From assembly GCA_902608065.1 (NCBI GenBank), contig CACLMO010000007.1, positions 1 through 29,175 of the forward strand: 29,175 bases of DNA, read 5' to 3'. The DNA is from an uncultured Pelagibacteraceae bacterium. GTDB lineage: Bacteria; Pseudomonadota; Alphaproteobacteria; Pelagibacterales; Pelagibacteraceae. Shown one piece after another: positions 6,161-14,965 of this stretch. Within the stretch, counting starts at the first letter, position 1; every line of letters begins with the position of its first letter. Made by a program: the position numbers and the translations under genes. The notes beneath the pieces are model-generated. The model saw only the letters and a list, made by a program, of their open reading frames with translations. It searched no databases and was not told where the DNA came from.

Positions 6161-8227
6161 TTAAGCACCTTCTACTTTTGAAAAATCTATAAAATTATTG
6201 TAAGTCATACAAAACATTTGCAATAACTCCAAACGATTTTTTTTTATATCTGAATTTTCATCATTTACAATTACATTATCAAAAAAATTATCTGTGGTAG
6301 ATTTTGCTTCTGCCAATACTTTTAACGTCTCATCATAGCTTTCTCTTTTTTTAGAACTATAAAAATACTGTCGTATCTCATTTATTTTATTATATAGGTG
6401 TTTTTCCTCCTCTTTTTTAAATAAAAATGACTCAGGTTGCCCTGATATTTTTTCATTCTTATTTTTTAATTCCTGATCAATTATATTTGAGGCTCTTTTA
6501 TATGTGCTAATTATATTTTTACATATATCTTTTGAAATATTTTTATTAATTATAGAACATTTTTTATACAGGGCTAAAAAATCATTACTTACATTTGAAG
6601 CATCTACAGCCTCAATTATATCATTTCTTATTTTTATATCTTTTAAAAGATTTTTAAACCTTTCTCTTAAAAAAAATAACACATCTTTTGTAATATTTTT
6701 ATTTTCAAATTTTATATCCTGCTCTTCGTAAACAACTACAGAGTAGTTAATTAATTCTTTTAATTGGATTACAATTTTGTTTTCAATTATAGTCCTTAAT
6801 AGTCCTATAGCAGTTCTTCTAAGAGCAAAAGGATCTTTAGAGCTAGTTGGTTTTTCATTAATTCCAAAAAAACCAACCAGAACATCAATTTTATCAATCA
6901 AAGATACTGCTACGCTTATTGGCTTTTTGGGTACTTCGCTATTAATACCGATAGGCAAATAATGATCACTAATTGCCATAGAAACATCTTGTTCAAACCC
7001 TTGCTCGATTGCAAAATACTTTCCCATAACTCCTTGTAGTTCAGGATATTCTCCTACCAAATCTGAAACTAAGTCTGATTTACAAATAGATGATGCTATT
7101 TCAATTTTCTCTTTATTTAAATTTAATTGATCAGAAACTTGACTTGCGAGTCTTCTCAATCTCTGCGTCCTATCATAAAATGTTCCTAGTTGGTCAAAAA
7201 AAGTTAAGTTTTTTAACTTGCTAACCTGTTTAACTAAACTTTGTTTTTTATTCTTTTCCCAAAAAAATTTAGCATCAGACAATCTAGCTTCAATAACTCT
7301 TTGGTTTCCAGTTTTTATGTAACCCTTCGTATCGGACAAATTTGCAACTATTAAAAATAAATTAGTTAATTTATTGCTATTATCAAACAAAGGAAAATAT
7401 TTTTGATGTTGTTGCATTGTTATAATTAAAATTTCTTGAGGTATATTTAGATAAATTTCATCAAACTTTCCTAGTATAATATTTGGTTTTTCTACTAAAT
7501 TAACTACTTCTTCTATTAATCTTTCATTAAAATTATTTTTTAGTTTTTTTGTTTCGCAAATAGAATTCATTTTCCTTAATATAATATTTTTCCTCTTATC
7601 CTGATCCAGTACAATATTTCTAGATTTGAGGAGACTTAAATATGAGTTAAAATTTTTTACTTTTGTTATTTTGTCTTCTTTTATCCCATCTATTGTAGTG
7701 AAATTACTACTTTGAAGATGAAAAAAATTAAAATTAATTATTTTATTATCCAGTAGTGCAATAATTGACTTGAGTGGCCTTCCCCAACTTAAATCATGCG
7801 CTGACCATTTCATTGATTTTTTCCAAGAATAAGTCTTGAGCACTTCTGGAATAGTTAATTGAAGCTCTTTCAAAACATCAATGGTTTTTGGTTTAATTTC
7901 AGCAAAATAAAATTCTCCTTTTTCTATACTTTTTTTGTATAGATCTTGCTCTTTTAAATTATTTGATTTTATAAAACCATCTAGAGCTCCTTGTGGGACT
8001 CCAACTTTTGGTCCTCTAATAATCTTTTTTTTTTGTTCTATCTTTTCAGGAATATTTTCTATAACAAATACTAATCTTTTAGGTGTTGAAAAAGATTTGC
8101 TTGATTTGAAAATTATTTCCTTTTTTTGAAGTTTTTCCTCAATTGCTTTTTTAATTTTTATCCTAGCGTCTATTTGGAGTTTTGCTGGAATTTCTTCACT
8201 AAATAATTCTATAAACAATTCTGACAT
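6161..8227 (-). CDS. glyS: glycyl-tRNA synthetase beta subunit
   Basis: GlyS is the large, tRNA-binding subunit of the bacterial alpha2beta2-type glycyl-tRNA synthetase. The 688 residues match the family length. Diagnostic pieces are the N-terminal ELFSEEIPA (7-15), RGPKVGVPQGALDGF, SWGRPLKSIIALLD, VEARLSDAKFFWEKNKK (roughly 305-321) and SKDPFALRRTAIGLLRTII in the HD-like region; the C-terminal ~120 residues correspond to the anticodon-binding domain. The ATG at 8225-8227 lies 3 bases after the glyQ stop and its TAA abuts the ppdK TTG. The pair glyQ-glyS supplies both subunits in equal amounts. No oddities are seen. Confidence 0.98.
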   Translation of the reverse strand: MSELFIELFSEEIPAKLQIDARIKIKKAIEEKLQKKEIIFKSSKSFSTPKRLVFVIENIPEKIEQKKKIIRGPKVGVPQGALDGFIKSNNLKEQDLYKKSIEKGEFYFAEIKPKTIDVLKELQLTIPEVLKTYSWKKSMKWSAHDLSWGRPLKSIIALLDNKIINFNFFHLQSSNFTTIDGIKEDKITKVKNFNSYLSLLKSRNIVLDQDKRKNIILRKMNSICETKKLKNNFNERLIEEVVNLVEKPNIILGKFDEIYLNIPQEILIITMQQHQKYFPLFDNSNKLTNLFLIVANLSDTKGYIKTGNQRVIEARLSDAKFFWEKNKKQSLVKQVSKLKNLTFFDQLGTFYDRTQRLRRLASQVSDQLNLNKEKIEIASSICKSDLVSDLVGEYPELQGVMGKYFAIEQGFEQDVSMAISDHYLPIGINSEVPKKPISVAVSLIDKIDVLVGFFGINEKPTSSKDPFALRRTAIGLLRTIIENKIVIQLKELINYSVVVYEEQDIKFENKNITKDVLFFLRERFKNLLKDIKIRNDIIEAVDASNVSNDFLALYKKCSIINKNISKDICKNIISTYKRASNIIDQELKNKNEKISGQPESFLFKKEEEKHLYNKINEIRQYFYSSKKRESYDETLKVLAEAKSTTDNFFDNVIVNDENSDIKKNRLELLQMFCMTYNNFIDFSKVEGA
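6168..6173 (-). promoter_or_regulatory. Shine-Dalgarno sequence deciding the TTG start of ppdK
   Basis: AGAAGG on the minus strand lies within the last codons of glyS, 7 bases before the TTG at 6158-6160. It supports the TTG as a real start, and the abutting glyS stop suggests coupled translation. Confidence 0.6.
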
Positions 8228-8230
8228 CGT

Positions 8231-9124
8231 TTACTTTTGACTTTCTAACCAACTTTGTCCCGCACCTTTTGCTAGCTCTCTTATTCTGGATATATATTCA
8301 GTTCTTTGCGCTACGCCAATTACCCCTCTTGCATCTAAAAGATTAAAAATATGACTTGCTTTTAAACATTGGTCATAAGCTGGTAAAGAAAGTTTTTTTT
8401 CTAGCAATGACTTGCATTCTGTTTCTGCAATTTCAAAATTTTTTAATAAATATTCTGTATTTGCAAATTCAAAATTATAGGCTGAATATTCTTTTTCAGC
8501 TTGGTGAAATACATCTCTGTATTTAACTCCGTCGTTATTCCAAAGAAGCTCGAACACATTATTTTTTCCTTGTGTAAACATACATATTCTTTCTAATCCG
8601 TATGTAAGCTCTACTGAAACCGGTTTGCATTCGATTCCTGTCATTTGTTGAAAATATGTAAATTGAGTAATTTCCATTCCATCGCACCAAACTTCCCATC
8701 CACGACCTGCGGCACCAAGCGTTGGACTTTCCCAGTCGTCTTCTACAAATCTTATATCATGTTCTTTATGATTTATTCCTATCGTTGATAAACTTTTTAA
8801 AAATACTTTTTTTATTTCTTCAGGAGAAGGTTTTATTATTACTTGAAATTGATAGTAGTGTTGAAGACGATTTGGATTTTTTCCATATCTTCCATCGGTA
8901 GGTCTTCTTGAAGGCTGAACATAAGCAGCTTTCCAAGGTTTAGTTCCTAACGATCTTAAAGTTGTCGCTGGGTGAAAAGTTCCTGCTCCAACTTCCATAT
9001 CATATGGTTGTAGTATAACACAACCATAATTTCCCCAAAACTTTTGTAAATTTAATATTGTGTCCTGAAAATTTACTGGAGTTGGTTTTCCTTTTTTTTT
9101 ATTTAATTTATTTTTTTTGACCAT
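8231..9124 (-). CDS. glyQ: glycyl-tRNA synthetase alpha subunit
   Basis: GlyQ is the class II catalytic subunit that activates glycine and charges tRNA-Gly together with GlyS. The 297-residue protein has the nearly invariant family segments [18 protein letters not shown] (18-35), [67 protein letters not shown] and LTYGLERI. A lysine-rich N-terminal tail of about 17 residues precedes the conserved part and may be a longer-than-usual start, though the ATG at 9122-9124 abuts the stop of the upstream gene and no better ATG follows. It is the second gene of the operon. Confidence 0.98.
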   Translation of the reverse strand: MVKKNKLNKKKGKPTPVNFQDTILNLQKFWGNYGCVILQPYDMEVGAGTFHPATTLRSLGTKPWKAAYVQPSRRPTDGRYGKNPNRLQHYYQFQVIIKPSPEEIKKVFLKSLSTIGINHKEHDIRFVEDDWESPTLGAAGRGWEVWCDGMEITQFTYFQQMTGIECKPVSVELTYGLERICMFTQGKNNVFELLWNNDGVKYRDVFHQAEKEYSAYNFEFANTEYLLKNFEIAETECKSLLEKKLSLPAYDQCLKASHIFNLLDARGVIGVAQRTEYISRIRELAKGAGQSWLESQK

Positions 9125-9946
9125 TTATAAACCAAATTTTTGCCATTGAGCTCTTTCCTCTAAAACGTTTGCAATATTATCAATTTGATTATCAAGTGAT
9201 GTTGATAATTTTTTAGCAATAAAACTTTTTGGTTTTTCAAGTTTTTTAATTACAACATCTTCGCCAAATTTTTCTTTTAAAATTTGATCAGCATTACCAA
9301 TTCCATCTATTAGTCCCAATTTTAAAGAAGTAGAACCTGACCAAAACTCTCCTGTAAAAGTATTATTTTTCTCAGTATCTAGAAGTTTTGATCCTCTGCT
9401 AGATTTTACAACATTAATAAAGTCTGAATGCAACTCTAATTGTATTTTTTTTAATCTTTGAATATCTTCTTCTTTTTCTTCTTTAAAAGGATCTAGAGTG
9501 CTTTTATTTTTACCCGCAGTATAAACTCTTCTTTCTACTCCAATTTTTTTAATAGCATCTTGAAATCCAAAAGAAGCAGAAATTACACCTATTGAACCTA
9601 CAATCGAACTTGAATTTGCGTAAATTTCATCTCCCGCACAAGCTATAAGATATCCTCCTGATGCCGCCACATCTTCAGCAAAAACTAAAATTTTTTTGTT
9701 ATTTTTTTTTGCTAATTTTTTTATGTAACTATATATTAAGTGTGACTGAACTGGTGATCCTCCTGGAGAATTTATAGATATTGCAATAGCCAAAGCTTTT
9801 TTAATAGAAAAGGCTTTATCAATAATTTCTTGTTGACCAGCAAAGCTTATGCCCTGTTTAAATCTTCCTACAGAACCAATAATCCCTGATAATCTAATAT
9901 GAGGTACTATCCTTTTCTTTTTAAAAATTTTAAATATTGAAAACAT
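9125..9946 (-). CDS. S49 family serine peptidase (SppA/SohB-like)
   Basis: This is a self-compartmentalising serine peptidase of the signal-peptide-peptidase A / SohB group, which degrades leftover signal peptides or membrane-protein fragments. The 273 residues hold one S49 domain: SINSPGGSP (58-65), VAASGGYLIACAGDEIYA (93-110) with nucleophile Ser96, and YTAGKNKS (142-149) with the probable general base Lys148, 52 residues later, the spacing seen in single-domain SppA enzymes. Unlike many family members it shows no clear N-terminal membrane anchor or signal peptide; the N-terminus (MFSIFKIFKKKR) is short, hydrophobic and basic and might only touch the membrane. It is the first gene of the operon with glyQ-glyS-ppdK, whose stop/start codons abut. 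The ATG is at 9944-9946; its promoter lies in the gap shared with ispB. Confidence 0.92.
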   Translation of the reverse strand: MFSIFKIFKKKRIVPHIRLSGIIGSVGRFKQGISFAGQQEIIDKAFSIKKALAIAISINSPGGSPVQSHLIYSYIKKLAKKNNKKILVFAEDVAASGGYLIACAGDEIYANSSSIVGSIGVISASFGFQDAIKKIGVERRVYTAGKNKSTLDPFKEEKEEDIQRLKKIQLELHSDFINVVKSSRGSKLLDTEKNNTFTGEFWSGSTSLKLGLIDGIGNADQILKEKFGEDVVIKKLEKPKSFIAKKLSTSLDNQIDNIANVLEERAQWQKFGL

Positions 9947-10040
9947 GCGCTGATTTATATTCTAAATACCATAGTTTTTAGATCCTTTAAAAGTTTAAGT
10001 AAAGTTTTAAAGCTACCTTGGGTTGTAATTTTTAGGTGCG

Positions 10041-10050
10041 TCACTAGTGA
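10041..10050. promoter_or_regulatory. 10-bp palindrome between sppA-like gene and ispB
   Basis: TCACTAGTGA is a perfect 10-bp palindrome in the 151-bp divergent gap, about 35 bp upstream of the ispB -10 box. A regulator binding site is possible, but a single short palindrome is weak evidence. Confidence 0.25.
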
Positions 10051-10084
10051 TCAAAAGAGTTTTTTTTTAATGTAAATTAAACGC

Positions 10085-10090
10085 TATAAT
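10085..10090 (+). promoter_or_regulatory. candidate -10 box of ispB
   Basis: A perfect TATAAT lies 7 bases before the ispB ATG at 10098. No good -35 is seen at the usual distance (the spot is a T run). If used, transcription would start at or within a base or two of the ATG. Confidence 0.4.
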
Positions 10091-10097
10091 TCTTCAC

Positions 10098-11111
10098 ATG
10101 GGATCAGTAATACCTTTAAAAAAAGAAATAGATAATTCCTACCTAAAGTTAAAGAGTCTTGTTGGAAACAAATTAGATGAGGTTAGCTTAAGGATAAAAT
10201 ATAAGCTCGCTAGCGAAATAAACCTTATTCACAAAATGACAGATTATCATGTAAAATCTGGTGGAAAAAGAATCAGGCCTTTATTAACGTTAGCTTCAGC
10301 AAAATTATGTGGATACAAAGATGGCAGTAGGGATGTTAACTTAGCTGCATGCATTGATCTAATTCACAACGCCACACTATTACATGATGATGTAATTGAT
10401 AATAGCAAACTTAGAAGAGGGGTTAAAACAGCAAATTCAATTTGGGGAAATCAATCTTCCATTTTAGTTGGAGATTATCTTTTTAGTCGTTGTTTCGAAA
10501 TGATGGTGGAAGATGGATCTCAAGAAATATTAAAATTGTTATCTTCAACTTCATCAAGAATAGCTCAGGGTGAAGTTTTGCAATTAGAACATAAAGGCGA
10601 AGTAGACTTATTGGAAGAAACTTATTTTAATATTATAAATATGAAAACGGCTACCTTATTTGCTGCAGCAACTAGAGTTGGTGCTTGCCTAGGAAACAAA
10701 AGTAAAAAAGAAAAAGATGCTTTAGAGTCTTATGGAAAAAATCTTGGATTGGCATTCCAAATTGCTGATGATGCATTAGATTATTTTTCTACAAAAACAA
10801 TTTTTGGAAAAGAAATTGGTAAAGATTTTTATGAAGGAAAAACAACTATGCCTTTAATTATAATTTTTCAAAGAGCAAATTCTGAAGAAAGAAATTTTCT
10901 TAAAGAAATATTTAAAAAAAAAAATAGAACTGAAGATGATTTTAGTGAAACTTTAGCACTAATAAACAAATATAAAGCCGTGCAAGCAAGTTTTAAAAGA
11001 GCCGAGCATTTTGTGAATGTTTCTTATGATGCTCTTGGTATATTTCAATATAGTGAAGAAAAAAAAATTTTACAAGATTTAACTGAGTTTAGTCTTAATA
11101 GATCTTTTTAA
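10098..11111 (+). CDS. ispB: long-chain polyprenyl diphosphate synthase (octaprenyl/decaprenyl type)
   Basis: This trans-prenyltransferase adds isopentenyl units to farnesyl diphosphate to make the side chain of ubiquinone. The 337 residues carry GGKRIRPLLTL (55-65), the first aspartate-rich motif DDVID at 97-101 in LLHDDVIDNSKLRRG, and the second, DDALD at 224-228 in FQIADDALDYF. Small residues before the first motif (HNATLLHDD) fit a long-chain enzyme; the exact chain length (C40 or C50) cannot be told by eye. It is a single gene read rightward from the divergent gap; its stop overlaps the pdxH 3' end by 4 bp. It is distinct from the short-chain synthase at 12851-13735. Confidence 0.93.
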   Translation: MGSVIPLKKEIDNSYLKLKSLVGNKLDEVSLRIKYKLASEINLIHKMTDYHVKSGGKRIRPLLTLASAKLCGYKDGSRDVNLAACIDLIHNATLLHDDVIDNSKLRRGVKTANSIWGNQSSILVGDYLFSRCFEMMVEDGSQEILKLLSSTSSRIAQGEVLQLEHKGEVDLLEETYFNIINMKTATLFAAATRVGACLGNKSKKEKDALESYGKNLGLAFQIADDALDYFSTKTIFGKEIGKDFYEGKTTMPLIIIFQRANSEERNFLKEIFKKKNRTEDDFSETLALINKYKAVQASFKRAEHFVNVSYDALGIFQYSEEKKILQDLTEFSLNRSF

Positions 11112-11731
11112 GGGTATAAAATTTCTCTTTTCCATTTATCTGAAACTTTATTATATTTTAATCTTTCATGAATTCTATATTTGTCACCTAACCAAAATTC
11201 GATTGAAGAAGGATTTAGACACCAACCTGACCAATGTTTAGGTCTAGGTACTTTTTTTTCATCTTTATGTTTTTTTTTAAATTCTTCTATTTTTTTTATG
11301 AGGTCGTCTCTTTCATTCATAATCTTTGACTGATCAGATGCCCAGGCACCTATCCTGCTTTCATATGGTCTACTATTAAAATAGATATCTGCTTCTTCGT
11401 TTGAAACTTCACTGACAATTCCTGAAATTCTTATTTGTCTTTGAAGACTTTTCCAGTGAAAGCACATTTCAGCTTTTGGGTTTTTTTTAAGATCATTACT
11501 CTTTGGGCTATTTAAATTTGTATAAAAAACGAATCCTTTTGAACTCAAACCTTTTAAAAGAACCATTCTTACGCTAGGTTCATTTTTACTGTTTGTTGTA
11601 GCCAAAGATAGTGCGTTTGGATCATTTATCTCCTTTTTTTCAGCTTCAACTAACCATATTGTAAATAACGCCAATGGATCTTCTAAATCCTTAAAACAAG
11701 AGTCTAATCCTAATGAGTTTTTTTGATTCAT
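11108..11731 (-). CDS. pdxH: pyridoxamine/pyridoxine 5'-phosphate oxidase
   Basis: PdxH is an FMN enzyme that oxidises pyridoxamine or pyridoxine phosphate to pyridoxal phosphate. Landmarks are DPLALFTIWL near the N-terminus, SVRMVLLKG, GFVFYTNLNSPKS (FMN binding), RQIRISG, SRPYESRIGAWAS, and the C-terminal HWSGW...SSIEFWLGDKYRIHERL. I place the start at ATG 11729-11731 (207 residues), because this is enough to hold the whole family core. A longer frame with TTG at 11759-11761 adds only ten residues ([10 protein letters not shown]) and would leave 4 bases to the divergent aroC start, so the extra stretch is more likely promoter DNA. The 3' end overlaps ispB by 4 bp. Confidence 0.93.
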   Translation of the reverse strand: MNQKNSLGLDSCFKDLEDPLALFTIWLVEAEKKEINDPNALSLATTNSKNEPSVRMVLLKGLSSKGFVFYTNLNSPKSNDLKKNPKAEMCFHWKSLQRQIRISGIVSEVSNEEADIYFNSRPYESRIGAWASDQSKIMNERDDLIKKIEEFKKKHKDEKKVPRPKHWSGWCLNPSSIEFWLGDKYRIHERLKYNKVSDKWKREILYP

Positions 11732-11751
11732 AAAATAGTCAAAATAATCTA

Positions 11752-11757
11752 TATAAT
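11752..11757 (+). promoter_or_regulatory. candidate -10 box of aroC
   Basis: A perfect TATAAT ends 8 bases before the aroC ATG at 11766. No -35 at 16-18 bp is convincing. It again places the transcription start at or next to the start codon; the same bases on the other strand are the likely 5' region of pdxH. Confidence 0.4.
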
Positions 11758-11765
11758 ACAATTTA

Positions 11766-12848
11766 ATGTCATTTAATACTTTTGGAAAGATATTTCGTTT
11801 TACAACATGGGGCGAATCTCACGGTCCAGCCATAGGATGCGTTGTGGATGGCTGTCCTCCTAATATATCTTTGTCTGAAAAAGATATAATGGTAGAAATG
11901 AACAGAAGACGCCCTGGTAAATCAAAATTTACATCACAAAGAAAAGAATCGGACAAAGTTGAAATTTTATCTGGTGTTTTCCAAGGCAAAACTACCGGCA
12001 CACCTATTTCGATGATCATCTATAATAAAGATGCAAAATCTAGAGATTATGAAACTATTAAAAATAAATTTAGACCTGGGCATGCTGATTATACTTATTT
12101 TTTAAAATATGGAATTAGAGATTATAGAGGTGGAGGGAGACAATCAGCAAGAGAGACTGCTTCTAGGGTAGCCGCTGGAGCAATTGCAAAAACTGTTCTT
12201 GCTAAATTAATAGGTAAAAAATTTAAGGTTGTTGGAGGAGTAACTCAACTAGGTATACTTGGTTGTAATAAAAATAACTGGAACGAAAAACAAATAAGAA
12301 AAAATCCTTTTTTTTGTCCTGATCAAAAAGCAATAAAGCTTTGGGAAAAATATTTACTTTCTATAAGAAAAGCTGGAACTTCATGTGGAGCAATAATTGA
12401 ACTAAGAGCTTCGGGTGTTCCTGCGGGATTAGGAGCTCCAATCTATTCAAAATTAGATTCGGACCTAGCAAGTGCTCTAATGAGTATAAATGCTGTTAAA
12501 GGAGTAAACATTGGAGCTGGAATGAGTGCAGCAATTCTAAGTGGAGAGGAGAATTCTGATGAAATAAAAAATTCCAAAGGCAGAACTAAATTTAAATCTA
12601 ATAATGCTGGTGGAATATTAGGTGGAATATCTTCTGGTCAAGAAATTATAGCTTCTTTTGCTGTAAAGCCTACTTCATCAATTCTTACTAGTAGAGAAAC
12701 CATAGATAAAAAAGGGAAGAACACTAAAATTTCCGTCAAAGGTAGACACGACCCTTGTGTAGGAATTAGAGCTGTGCCAATCGGCGAGGCAATGATGTAC
12801 TGCGTGTTATTAGATCATTATCTATTAAACCGATCTCAATGTGGTTAA
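11766..12848 (+). CDS. aroC: chorismate synthase
   Basis: AroC removes phosphate from 5-enolpyruvylshikimate-3-phosphate to give chorismate, the branch point to aromatic amino acids, folate and ubiquinone; it needs reduced FMN. The 360-residue protein has the three classical signatures: [19 protein letters not shown] (14-32), [20 protein letters not shown] with [16 protein letters not shown] after it, and [14 protein letters not shown] near the C-terminus. [14 protein letters not shown] is also intact. The ATG at 11766 is preceded by a TATAAT box and no ribosome binding site. The stop is 2 bases from the ispA stop on the other strand. Confidence 0.98.
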   Translation: MSFNTFGKIFRFTTWGESHGPAIGCVVDGCPPNISLSEKDIMVEMNRRRPGKSKFTSQRKESDKVEILSGVFQGKTTGTPISMIIYNKDAKSRDYETIKNKFRPGHADYTYFLKYGIRDYRGGGRQSARETASRVAAGAIAKTVLAKLIGKKFKVVGGVTQLGILGCNKNNWNEKQIRKNPFFCPDQKAIKLWEKYLLSIRKAGTSCGAIIELRASGVPAGLGAPIYSKLDSDLASALMSINAVKGVNIGAGMSAAILSGEENSDEIKNSKGRTKFKSNNAGGILGGISSGQEIIASFAVKPTSSILTSRETIDKKGKNTKISVKGRHDPCVGIRAVPIGEAMMYCVLLDHYLLNRSQCG

Positions 12849-12850
12849 TT

Positions 12851-13735
12851 TTAATATTTTCTTTCTAATATAAAATTTACAGCCTCTAACAATCCATCAG
12901 ATTTTGCTCCATATTTTTTTATTTGTTTATCAATTTTTTTTTTTAGATCTGTAGCAAAATTTATTGTTTCCTTATAACCTAATAAATTTATAAGTGTGGC
13001 CTTACCTTTTTTTTTATCACTTTTAGTTGGCTTTCCAACTATTCTACTATCACCCTTATAATCAATTAAGTCATCAATAATTTGAAATAACAATCCAATA
13101 CTTATTCCAATTTCTTTAAGTTTTTTTCTTTTTATATAACTTAAACCTTTAATAATGCCAATGCTTTCACAACAAAAACCAAAAAGTTCACCAGTTTTTT
13201 TCTTTTGCATATTAATAATATTTTTTTTTAATATTTTTTTATTTTCAAAAGTTAAATCGAAATACTGACCGCCAGCAAGTCCAGAATGTCCAGCACATAT
13301 TGATAAAGTTTTTATTAATTCATTTTTGTAATTTTGTGATATTTTTAAATCTTTTCCAGTCAAAATTTCAAAAGCTAATGTAAGCAAAGAATTGCCGGCA
13401 AGCATTGCTGTAAATTCATTAAATTTTTTATGTACTGTTGGTTTACCTCTTCTTAATTGATCATTATCCATTGCGGGTAAATCATCATGAATTAATGAAT
13501 ACGAATGCACACACTCTACTGCTGAGCCAATTATAATTAACTTTTTATAATCTACATCGTAAATTTTTCCAGTGTTTACAACTATTGCTGATCTAAATCT
13601 TTTTCCTCCAGAAAAAACTCCATATTTCATGGGGCTTAATAAATGGGAATTTTTTTTTTGCTTTGAAAAAAAACTACCTAAATAAGAATTTGAATTATTT
13701 GCAATTATATTTAATTTTTTTAAAAACAATGACAT
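12851..13735 (-). CDS. ispA: short-chain prenyl diphosphate synthase (farnesyl diphosphate synthase)
   Basis: IspA makes farnesyl (or geranylgeranyl) diphosphate from isopentenyl and dimethylallyl diphosphate. The 294 residues show GGKRFRSAIV (43-52), the bacterial-type first aspartate-rich motif DDLPAMDND (84-92) with its two-residue insertion, GQYFD (156-160) and the second motif DDLID at 221-225. The insertion in the first motif separates it from the ispB enzyme 1.7 kb away. It follows xseB by 17 bases, the common xseB-ispA order, but the dxs gene that often comes next is absent; the convergent aroC takes its place. Confidence 0.93.
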   Translation of the reverse strand: MSLFLKKLNIIANNSNSYLGSFFSKQKKNSHLLSPMKYGVFSGGKRFRSAIVVNTGKIYDVDYKKLIIIGSAVECVHSYSLIHDDLPAMDNDQLRRGKPTVHKKFNEFTAMLAGNSLLTLAFEILTGKDLKISQNYKNELIKTLSICAGHSGLAGGQYFDLTFENKKILKKNIINMQKKKTGELFGFCCESIGIIKGLSYIKRKKLKEIGISIGLLFQIIDDLIDYKGDSRIVGKPTKSDKKKGKATLINLLGYKETINFATDLKKKIDKQIKKYGAKSDGLLEAVNFILERKY

Positions 13736-13752
13736 ATATGAAATTCAATTTT

Positions 13753-13983
13753 TTAATTTTTCTTTTTTATTCTTTGTAAAGAAGATTGATTAATTTCTTT
13801 AGCTTTTTGTTTAAATAAATTTTGAATATGGATGTTCAACTTCATCATTCTATCATATTGCTCTGTTGAATTTTTTAAGTTTATCTCTCTATTTTCTAGT
13901 TTTTCAATGATTTCTTTAATTTCATTTTGAGCTTCTTTTATTGATTTTGTTCTTATATCAGCTGGAATATTTTTTGATTTCAT
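13753..13983 (-). CDS. xseB: exodeoxyribonuclease VII small subunit
   Basis: XseB is the small subunit of exonuclease VII, a single-strand-specific DNA exonuclease. The 76-residue, mostly helical protein carries the family pattern: EIIEKLENREINLKNSTEQY (24-43), equal to the usual LE-x-GE-x-LE-x-S-x-x-x-YE motif, then a charged tail. The ATG is at 13981-13983, 25 bases from the divergent sua5 start. It is cotranscribed with ispA, a common arrangement. The large subunit gene xseA is not in the window. Confidence 0.9.
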   Translation of the reverse strand: MKSKNIPADIRTKSIKEAQNEIKEIIEKLENREINLKNSTEQYDRMMKLNIHIQNLFKQKAKEINQSSLQRIKKKN

Positions 13984-13993
13984 ATTATATCCA

Positions 13994-13999
13994 TATACT
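13994..13999 (+). promoter_or_regulatory. candidate -10 box of the sua5 operon
   Basis: TATACT lies 9 bases before the ATG at 14009 inside the 25-bp divergent gap with xseB. It is a fair match to TATAAT without a clear -35, and its upstream part would lie inside xseB. Confidence 0.3.
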
Positions 14000-14008
14000 A
14001 ATAAATTT

Positions 14009-14965
14009 ATGAAAAATATCTATTTAAATATATATAACGCAAATTCTATTAATTTAATAAAAGCAAAAAAAAACCTGGAAAATAATAACGTTATTGGAAT
14101 ACCAACAGAAACTGTGTATGGCTTAGCTGGTAATGCTTATTCAAATAGATCTGTTAAAAAAATTTTCAAAATAAAAAAAAGACCATTTTTTAATCCTCTT
14201 ATAATTCATTTTAAAAATTTAGAAAATTTAGAAAATGACGTAGAATTAAATACTGATTTTAATAAATTATATAATGCTTTTTGTCCGGGACCAATTACTT
14301 TTATATTAAAAAAAAAAATAAAATCAAAAATTTCAAAATTTGCAAGTGCTGGAAAAAAAACAGTAGCGGTCAGAATTCCGAAACATAAAGTTGTAAGAAG
14401 TTTATTAAAAAAGCTTAATTTTCCACTTGCTGCTCCCAGCGCAAATATTTCATCCAGACTTAGCCCAACCTGCGCTAAAGATGTTAAAGATGAATTTGGA
14501 AAAAAAATAAAATTTATACTCGATGGTGGTCATTGCAAAATTGGTTTAGAATCTACAATAATAGATTTGACAAGCAAACCAACAATTTTGAGACAAGGAT
14601 CAATAACTTTATTAGACATTAATAAAATTTTAAAAAAAAAAATTATAATAAAAAAAACAGTAAAAAAAATTAAATCCCCAGGTCAATTAAAATTCCATTA
14701 TTATCCTGGAATACCAGTTATAATGAACAAAAAGTATCCTGAAAAAAAACAAGCGTTAATTTGCTTCGGCAAACAAAGCGGAAATGGAAAAAATTATTTT
14801 AACCTGAGTAAAAATGGTAACTTGAAAGAAGCAGCAAATAACTTATACAAAACTATGAGAAAAATAAAAAATAAAAAATTTAAATCAATCGCAGTAGTCA
14901 AAATACCTAATGTTGGAATTGGTTGTGCAATAAATGAAAGACTAAAAAAAGCTTCTAGTAAATGA
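14009..14965 (+). CDS. L-threonylcarbamoyladenylate synthase (Sua5/YwlC type)
   Basis: The enzyme makes threonylcarbamoyl-AMP from threonine, bicarbonate and ATP, the first step of the universal t6A modification at position 37 of ANN-decoding tRNAs. The 318-residue protein has the YrdC core (PTETVYGL, 32-39; KRPFFNPLI, 57-65; CPGPITFIL, 92-100; VAVRIP, 119-124; APSAN, 142-146; ESTIIDL, 181-187) and a linker SPGQLKFHYYP (223-233) leading into a Sua5-type C-terminal domain, so it is the longer Sua5 form and not the short TsaC. The ABC transporter gene starts within its stop codon (ATGA), so they are translationally coupled. Confidence 0.93.
   Translation: MKNIYLNIYNANSINLIKAKKNLENNNVIGIPTETVYGLAGNAYSNRSVKKIFKIKKRPFFNPLIIHFKNLENLENDVELNTDFNKLYNAFCPGPITFILKKKIKSKISKFASAGKKTVAVRIPKHKVVRSLLKKLNFPLAAPSANISSRLSPTCAKDVKDEFGKKIKFILDGGHCKIGLESTIIDLTSKPTILRQGSITLLDINKILKKKIIIKKTVKKIKSPGQLKFHYYPGIPVIMNKKYPEKKQALICFGKQSGNGKNYFNLSKNGNLKEAANNLYKTMRKIKNKKFKSIAVVKIPNVGIGCAINERLKKASSK

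Noticed and set aside
12851..13735. Second copy of ispB
   Set aside because: The first aspartate-rich motif has the two-residue insertion of short-chain synthases (DDLPAMD), so it is an IspA-type enzyme and not a duplicate.
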